In this document: positions 57,855 through 64,000 of the stretch, piece by piece
How the letters are laid out: each line of letters begins with the position of its first letter
Numbering within the stretch: position 1 is the first letter of the stretch
Source: Gnetum montanum
Lineage: Eukaryota > Streptophyta > Gnetopsida > Gnetales > Gnetaceae
DNA length: 64,000 nucleotides
NCBI GenBank assembly: GCA_015680685.1
Contig: MNCI01020854.1
Span: forward strand, 1-64,000
Direction: 5' to 3'
Made by a program: the position numbers and the translations under genes
Notes under the pieces: model-generated
What the model was told of the DNA's origin: nothing
Database searches by the model: none
Seen by the model: the letters and a program-made list of their open reading frames with translations, nothing else

Positions 57855-58012
57855 TGAAGCACCATCAAAATTTATGTTGCAAATTCCATTTTCCAACTTG
57901 AGGCAAAACTTTATTGTAAATGTGAGATATGTAGTCCATGCACTACAATCTTTCATATTTCAACTTTTTAGGATTGAAAAATTCTTCAAAATTTATTATT
58001 GTCTACTATGTC
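57855..58012 (+). repeat. Truncated 3' LTR of E2
   Basis: About 158 bases matching 34543-34700. It then breaks into E5 RNase H sequence, so the rest of the LTR and the target duplication are lost. Confidence 0.7.
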
Positions 58013-59126
58013 ATAGTAGTTCATGAGGTTCTATTCTAGAAAGTGTTGTAAAGGTTTGCTTTTTGGTAGTCTAGGAGACAAGGCTTCATCTTAGAAAAAA
58101 GTAATTTCCACTTGTGCTTCAATGATCATCTAAACAACTTACCTAATCTGCATCATAATATCCAACAAGATTAAGAGGAGAGTCCTTTGGGTACCAAAGG
58201 CCCCATTTAGTAATACCTTTTAAATAATGAAATATTCATTTAACCATGATCATATGAAATTCTTTTGGGGTGGCTTAATATCTAGGACACATTTCAACAC
58301 TTAAAGAAATGTTTGGTATACTAGCAATTAAATAAAGCAAGCTAACTATCATCCCTGTATGAAGCTTGTGATCAATAGGCTTACCTTGATCATCCTTGGT
58401 AAGTTTAAAATTTGTAGCCATAGGAGTATTCTTTACTTTAACATCTACTAGATTGAATTTGAGAAGAAGATCTTTGACATATTTGGTTTAACAAATGAAG
58501 ATACCTTCTTCAAATTAATTCATTTGAAATCTAAGAAAATTTCTGAGTTCTCCCATCATGCTCATTGTGAACTCAAACTGCATAAGATCTAAAACTTGCT
58601 TGTAGAGAGTTTCATTAATAGCACCAAAAATAATCTCATTAACATAAATTTAACAATAAGAAGATCACTACCTTCTCTTCTAAGAAACAAAATTACATTA
58701 ACCTTACCTCTTTCCAAACCATTTAATATGAGATGTTGAGAGAGTCTTTGATACTAGGCTCTAGGGCCTTGCTTAAGATCATAGAGAGTATTTTTGATTT
58801 TATAAACATGATCAGGTTTGATGGGATCTATAAAGCCTTCAGGTTGATCAACATAAAATTTTCTTATATGGTTCCATTTAGAAAGGCACTTTTCACATCC
58901 ATTTGATATAGCTTGATATTTATACTACTAGCATAAGCCAAAAGGAGTCTAACAGATTCTAGTCTAGCAATGGGAGCAAAAGTTCCATCAAAATGAATCC
59001 CTTCATGTTGATTCTATCCTTTCGCAACTAATCTAGCTTTATTTTTTATAATTTCTTCATTCTCATCAATTTTGTTTCTAAAGATCCTTTTTGTTCCAAT
59101 AATGGGTTTATGATTTGGTCTAGGCA
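58013..59126 (-). pseudogene. Copia RT and partial RNase H (E5)
   Basis: Minus-strand phrases: VKSAFLNGYIREEVYVDQPEGF, KNTLYDLKQGPRAWYQRLS, GTITKWGLWYPKDSPLNLVGYYDAD-like RNase H start (broken here into parts), and STSGNYFFLR. RNase H ends within the segment that normally reads ALSTAEAEY, at the E2 junction. Most of the RT palm has stops. Confidence 0.7.
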
Positions 59127-60420
59127 TTAATTTCCATACATTGTTGCTAGCAAATCTATGTAACTCATCTTGCATAGTAGAGATCTAACCTTCTTCATCC
59201 TTAGCTTCTTAAAAAATTTTGGGTTCAATTTGTGAGAGAGAAGCTTAATAAGCATAAAATTCTTTAGTTTGACTTCTAGTGTGAATAACATCTTAAAATT
59301 CTCCAATAACATCATTGAGAGAGTAAATTTTACTAAGTCTAGGCACCCTGGGTTGAATAGGGAAAATATTATCAGATTCATCTTCTTTCTCTTCTTCATG
59401 CTCACTATTCATTTCAAAGTTCTTATCCACTTAAACTTCAGTGGCAATGGATAGTTTTTGAATAGGAACAACTTCATCATCAGGTTGAGAAGATATAATG
59501 TCACAATCATCAACTTTAACATTTATGGTTTTCTCAGTAGTATTCATTCTCTTATTAAAGACTCTATAGGCCCTACTAACTAGTGAATATCCCAAGAAAA
59601 TATCTTCATCAATTTTAGAATCAAATTTCCTTGAACTATCTTTATCATTCAAAATATAACATTTTGAACCAAAAACATAGAAATAACATACTTAAGGTTT
59701 CTTACGAGTCCATAATTCATAAGGAGTTTTAGAAGTAAATCTTCTTACTAGAACTCTCTTATATACATAACAAGTAGTGTTGATACCTTCAGCCTAGAAG
59801 TGGTAAGGAATATTCTAGTCATTCAATATAGTTCTTCCCATATCATTTAAGATCCTATTTTTTCCTTCAGCTACACCATTTTCTTGAGTGCTTACAGTAG
59901 AGAATTAATGGAGTATCTCGTTCATTTGATAGAATCACTCAAACTTTGCATTCTTCAGTCACCTCCATTGTCACTTCTAATAGTTTTAATGCCATATCCT
60001 TTTCATTTGTAAATCTAATTACAAATTCTCAAGAAATGATCAAGTATGTTATCCTTGTGACATAAAAAGGCAACCCAAGTAAAATGAGAGTAATCATTAA
60101 CATAGTTAAAAGGTGTCTTTTCTTTCCAAGCTAAGAGTTTAAATAGGACCAACCACATCCATATGAAGTAGATCTAAGATATGAGAGGTAGAAATACAAT
60201 TTTTCTTATCAAATCTTACCCTTTTTTTCTTTCCTTTCTCGCATGCTTCACAAATGCTCAGATTTAAGACTTTTAGTTTGGGTAGTTCATGAACCATTTG
60301 TTTTGATACAAGAGTATGAATAATTTATTTATTTATGTGGCCCAACTTCCTATTCCATAGATAGGTATCATCTACACAACTAGCTATGCACTTAGATTCA
60401 TGGTTAGGATTATTTTCAAA
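59127..60420 (-). pseudogene. Copia integrase (E5)
   Basis: Recognisable blocks: LHMDVVGPI-like start, ENGVAEGKNRILNDMGRT (usual NGVAERKNRTL), NTTCYVYKRVLVRRFTSKTP, and the C-terminal KIDEDIFLGYSLVSRAYRVF NKRM motif (59600-59431). The last is a close match to SIRE/Maximus-type copia elements. Stops and a decayed catalytic core are evident. Confidence 0.75.
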
Positions 60421-60700
60421 CATAGTGGGGTAAACATTTCCTTTTCTAGTTCCTTCTATCACAATGTTTCTGATGGTTAAATCTTGTATTTATAAGTTTC
60501 TTTAAAAAAAGAAACATTGAAATTTGAATCACAAAGTGGACTAACACTAAGAAGATTATGTTTTAATCCATTAACAAATAAAAATTTATTTATAGTTGGA
60601 AGACCTTTACCTTTTTCTCCTATGGTACCAATATGTGTTATAGGAGCCTCCATATTGTTTCCAACCATGAATATTTCACAATTTTATTTTGTGAAGTGGG
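60421..60700 (-). pseudogene. Copia protease / pre-integrase segment (E5)
   Basis: The phrase LPTINKFLFVNGLKHNLLSV, then SPLCDSNFNVSF, is the conserved region between protease and integrase in copia elements. Confidence 0.75.
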
Positions 60701-61430
60701 TGAAGTAGGATTTGTGACTTGTCATGTGCCTTGAACACACACTATCAATATACCACATACTTAATTTTCATCAAAGAGAGCTATTTGAGCCATCAAGTTC
60801 TTTTTAGGATTCCTTTATTTCTTTTTTTGTTTCCAAACTTGCAAAGTTCCTATCCTAGGCTACTTTTGCAAAGACCAAGTGTACTGTTTCATCCTAAGAA
60901 AGTAATATGCTTAAATATGACAGATTTTCCACAAAGGAAAAAATTTAATATTTTTGGCTTTTTACCAAACTTGGATTGATTTTCTTTTATAGAATCTCTC
61001 TAACACCTATGCTTTTGATTCTTACTCATCTGCTCAAACACATTGGTTAGTTTTTGAATCTCAGCCTTAAGGTCTGAGTTCTCTTTCTTAAGATAGAAGC
61101 ATTCATCATTAAGAACTTTAATTTTCATTTCCTTGACATGTAAAGCATATTTTATATCAATACATAAACTTTGAAAATAAAGAACTTCATGGCAAAACAT
61201 CCCATACCTTTCTTCAAAGGAAATATAAGTTTTATTAATCTTACAGGTATAGTCTCCTCTATTTTTGAATGTAAAGAAGAAATGAGAGATTCACCTTTGG
61301 AAAAATGTGATATAGGAATTAAGCATAGTAATTGATGATGCATATTAGTCTCTTTGTTCAAATGTGTCTAATGATGATAGCCCCTTTGATGTTCACTCTT
61401 GGATATTGATGTAGAGCATAAGAGTACCAA
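60701..61430 (-). pseudogene. Copia gag relic (E5)
   Basis: A coiled-coil-like stretch (KEMKIKVLNDECFYLKKENS, then DLKAEIQKLTNVFEQMSK) at 61000-61200 and scattered polar sequence. No intact CCHC knuckle is seen. Confidence 0.5.
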
Positions 61431-61442
61431 GCTCTGATATCA
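61431..61442 (-). other. Primer binding site of E5
   Basis: The minus strand reads TGATATCAGAGC, one change from TGGTATCAGAGC, the complement of the plant initiator-Met tRNA 3' end. It starts two bases after the LTR. Confidence 0.8.
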
Positions 61443-61444
61443 CT

Positions 61445-62552
61445 TGAGGATCATTGAACTTAGAAGGCGGGGAATCGTTACAAAAACTTGACCCAAAATT
61501 ATGTGGTTTCCCAACATGGGTACTTCACATTCGAAGGGTAGATCGCTTGCATACCTTTGAACTTTGTTTTTCTCAAAATATGGTGTGAAGGGTACCACAC
61601 CCTATACAAGCTCTAAGCTCCACTTTCAAGTGATTCATTGTTTCAAATCCACTTAACTTGGATAGGTATTGACAAGCTTAGAATGTGATTTCAAGGATCC
61701 CATAACCTTTACAAGTTGAGCTCTGCTCCAGAGTGTTGTGACACTACACCAATCACTCAATCCAACTAGATCCTGACAAGCTCAATGATGATGCCTTTTT
61801 GCAAGAAGTGCATCAACCCTAGTAGGGCAACAAGAAAGATAAACAAAAATTACAATGAAAGGATGCACCTGATTTTCTAGTCCTTGTACTTTGAGTCATA
61901 GTACACCAAAATCACTACAAAAGTACAAATGAGAGTATAATGAGGTACACAAATACAAAAGAATAAAGTGCACAATAATTGCTTGCTGTTGATACTTTCT
62001 TGTTCAAAAACTTGCATAATGCTCAAGAAAATGAAATCTTTTTATAGCCTTGAAGTTTCCAAAATCACCTCAAAATTTATGCAAGAACTATCTAATGACT
62101 AGTAGAGACATCTTCTTCAAGATTGAGACATATCTTTACAATAGATTCCAATTTAAGTGAAATGCCTCTTCTTCATAGGAGACATCTTTGAGGAGATGTC
62201 TTCATGGAGACATCTTTATCTAAAAGGAGACATCTCCAATTTCTTAGAGACATCTTCCCTGGGCCTTTTGCACTTCAATCAAAACTTTTTCTGCTTCTGG
62301 GACATTTCTTTGGATCTTTTGCACTTTAACTAAGACGCCTTTTGCTTATGGGAGATGTCTTCTCTACATTTGAACTCTTGATCCCAAGGCTTTCTCTTGA
62401 TCATCAGAGAATATTTTCTTAGCTTGAATTCTTCTTTATTTGTCCATGCTCCCTTGAATCCTTGTCCACGTTTTTGTCATACAAACACAATAGCCACACA
62501 AACATTCTTGTTCTTCATTTTCCTTAAGGTCTTCACATACCCAAAGGTCAAA
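61445..62552 (-). repeat. 5' LTR of E5
   Basis: About 1.1 kb, beginning TGAGGATC on the plus strand and ending near GGTCAAAA. It is homologous to the solo LTRs at 1221-2297 and 31638-32766. It holds several relics of a GAGATGTCT / AGACATCTC repeat (62100-62370), also present in the two solo LTRs. Confidence 0.75.
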
Positions 62553-62629
62553 AATTACCATGTTAAAACTTTTGCAAAATAAAAGGTCATTACATTAACT
62601 AAGGTTGGATCAAAATTAGTTTTGAAATA

Positions 62630-64000
62630 ATACATGGACAAGCTTCACAAACAAAACAAATTACTTTCTCATCATCTCAAAAGAATACTCAAGAAGAAGA
62701 GCTAGAAAATTATGCAACATTCAATTCAATGAAAGAAATAAAGCAAGCTTTTTGGATTATAGATAGTGGATAATCAAATCATATGACACCCTATAGAAAT
62801 TATCTTCTAAATTACAAAAAAAATAATAGTCTTGGCAATATCAAAATTGGAGATGGAAAATACTTAGTTATAGAAGGAATACAAGATTGTGTAGTTAAAC
62901 TAAACAATGGATAAAAAGTTACCATTTCCAATAGGTATCATGTTAAAAATATTTCCAACCCTCTCATCCCTCTTGGACAAGTCTCTAATGTAGGAAATAG
63001 TATTAGTTTCAAGAGTGATTTTGGCATTATCAATAGATCCAATTGTGAAGAAATCATGAAAATCAAAGCCTTGAATAACAAAATATATTGCCTTAAATGC
63101 AATTATCTCAATGAAAAAGAAGACATCATAAGAAACCATACTAATGAAAATTACATTCTCACAATAGAAGCTAATCACAAAGATGAAGTTAAGGAAAAGG
63201 ATAATGAGGATTTCAACAAATCTAGAGTTTGGTACAAAAGGCTTGGTCATAACTCCTATCAAAAAATTGAAAGAATGATCAAACAGGAAAAAGCTACAAG
63301 AATAAAAAATTTAGATATTCCTTAAGATAAATGTAAGACTTGCATACCAAAAAAGAAACTAATTCTCTTCACAACTCTCATATGATAAAAAATAAAAAAC
63401 CATTTAATCTTCTACACATGAATCTTGTTGGGCCAATGTCCACTATTTCAATAGAAGGGACAAATTATTTCATGCTTATAGTAGACAACTACTCAAGATA
63501 AACTTAGACTTACAATCTAAAGAAGAAGGATGAAGACATCAAATATTTTGAAACTTTCCATAAATCGATTAAAATCTCCACGAATGTCAAGATTAAGGCC
63601 ATTAGATTATACAAAGGAGCTAAATTCATAAATAAAGAATTTGAAAAGTTCTATAAAGAAAATTATATCTTGCATTAGATCACATGTGGATATAGACCAT
63701 AATTAAATAGAGTAGTTGAAAGAAAGAATAAAACAATACAAAGCTTGATAAGGTGATTACTAAAGCATGCCTCACTACCTAACTAATATTGAAGTACTAC
63801 GGTTATAACTACTTATTACATTTCTAATTGAATCATCATCAAAAGCAATGAAGACGTATCTCCATATGAAGTTCTATATATCAAAATTCCTAACCTAAGT
63901 CTTATGAGAATATTTGGATGTCATTGCTATGTAAAGACCCTAGAATAATTCATTGAAAAACTTGAAGACAAAGGAAAGAAATGCATCTTGCTTGCTTATG
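62630..64000 (+). pseudogene. E6: copia gag end, protease and integrase, running off the window
   Basis: A plus-strand copia pol of a different branch from E5. It starts in a gag tail (IHGQASQTKQI, EEELENYATF), then a protease with WIIDSG (62753-62770) followed by a stop and SNHMTPYRNY. The GAG-pre-integrase reads VWYKRLGHNSYQKIERM with a CKTC pair. The integrase shows NLVGPMSTIS, MLIVDNYSR, IRLYKGAKFINKEFEKFYKE (Asp-Asn-Gly replaced), VVERKNKTIQSLIR and SPYEVLYIKIPNL. It is decayed by many stops. The right end is cut by the window. Confidence 0.78.

Larger units (their letters stand above)
34543..58012 (+). mobile_element. E2: old, decayed relative of E1 with the same opposite-strand gene
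   Basis: The 5' LTR starts TGAAATACCATC and the 3' LTR fragment TGAAGCACCATC; the equivalent E1 LTR starts TGAAACATCAC. The primer site, polypurine tract, gag, protease, RT, RNase H and integrase are homologous to E1 and in the same order, on the plus strand. The opposite-strand gene lies on the minus strand between protease and RT. The copy is AT-shifted and full of stops. It was inserted into the E4b right LTR, later received E3, and has lost most of its 3' LTR at the junction with E5. Confidence 0.87.
58013..62552 (-). mobile_element. E5: truncated Ty1/copia element
   Basis: On the minus strand: 5' LTR, initiator-Met-like primer site, coiled-coil gag, protease/GAG-pre-integrase, integrase, RT, and a truncated RNase H at the left break. 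The domain order integrase-before-RT identifies copia. It is full of stops. The 3' end and 3' LTR are missing at the junction with E2. Confidence 0.82.

Overview
The window is repeat-filled DNA from a land plant with a very large genome. Nested LTR retrotransposons, plant-type Ty3/gypsy and Ty1/copia domains and GT-AG introns point to a plant. A gymnosperm or fern is plausible, but the sequence alone does not settle it. I found no intact host gene, no tRNA or rRNA gene and no CRISPR array. About three quarters of the window can be assigned to named mobile elements.

Layout. Bases 1-3476 are a fragment of a non-coding LTR element (E4a) carrying an old solo copia LTR. Bases 3477-7040 are unassigned, with small duplications and a possible RTE/SINE tail. 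Bases 7046-24243 are a complete 17.2-kb Ty3/gypsy element (E1) lying on the minus strand, with a perfect 5-bp target duplication (CATAC). Bases 24249-28217 are old intergenic sequence with a gag-like relic. Bases 28218-34542 are a second copy of the non-coding element (E4b), broken in its right LTR by a much older relative of E1 (E2, 34543 to about 58012, plus strand). E2 itself carries a small nested gypsy element (E3, 39850-45483, minus strand). Bases 58013-62552 are a truncated minus-strand copia element (E5), and 62630-64000 the start of another copia pol on the plus strand (E6).

The main discovery candidate is in E1 and E2. Between protease and reverse transcriptase both elements carry a multi-exon gene on the strand opposite to gag-pol. 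In E1 (13355-17733) I can build eight exons with GT-AG introns in compatible phase; the exons sum to 3198 bases, an exact multiple of three, and a TATA box lies upstream. The exon order and sequence can be followed in E2 (49882 down to 39241), although E3 has split one exon there. Exon 2 resembles an FCP1/NLI-interacting-factor (HAD) phosphatase domain whose catalytic aspartates are missing in both copies. Exon 4 resembles plant retroelement 'putative transposon protein' domains, and exon 7 is coiled-coil-like.

Both elements also carry arrays of a short motif in their LTRs, leaders and around the 5' part of the opposite-strand gene. In E1 it is the 12-bp palindrome AGCGTATACGCT; in E2 it is the related ACTACGCTGG and its complement. 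A second, hairpin-like motif sits in the gaps between coding modules. The working picture, which is inference, is a Tat/Ogre-like retrotransposon lineage with a captured accessory gene and matching cis motifs, possibly a self-regulatory or anti-silencing system. The gag-pol of every element here is broken, so none is likely to move by itself.
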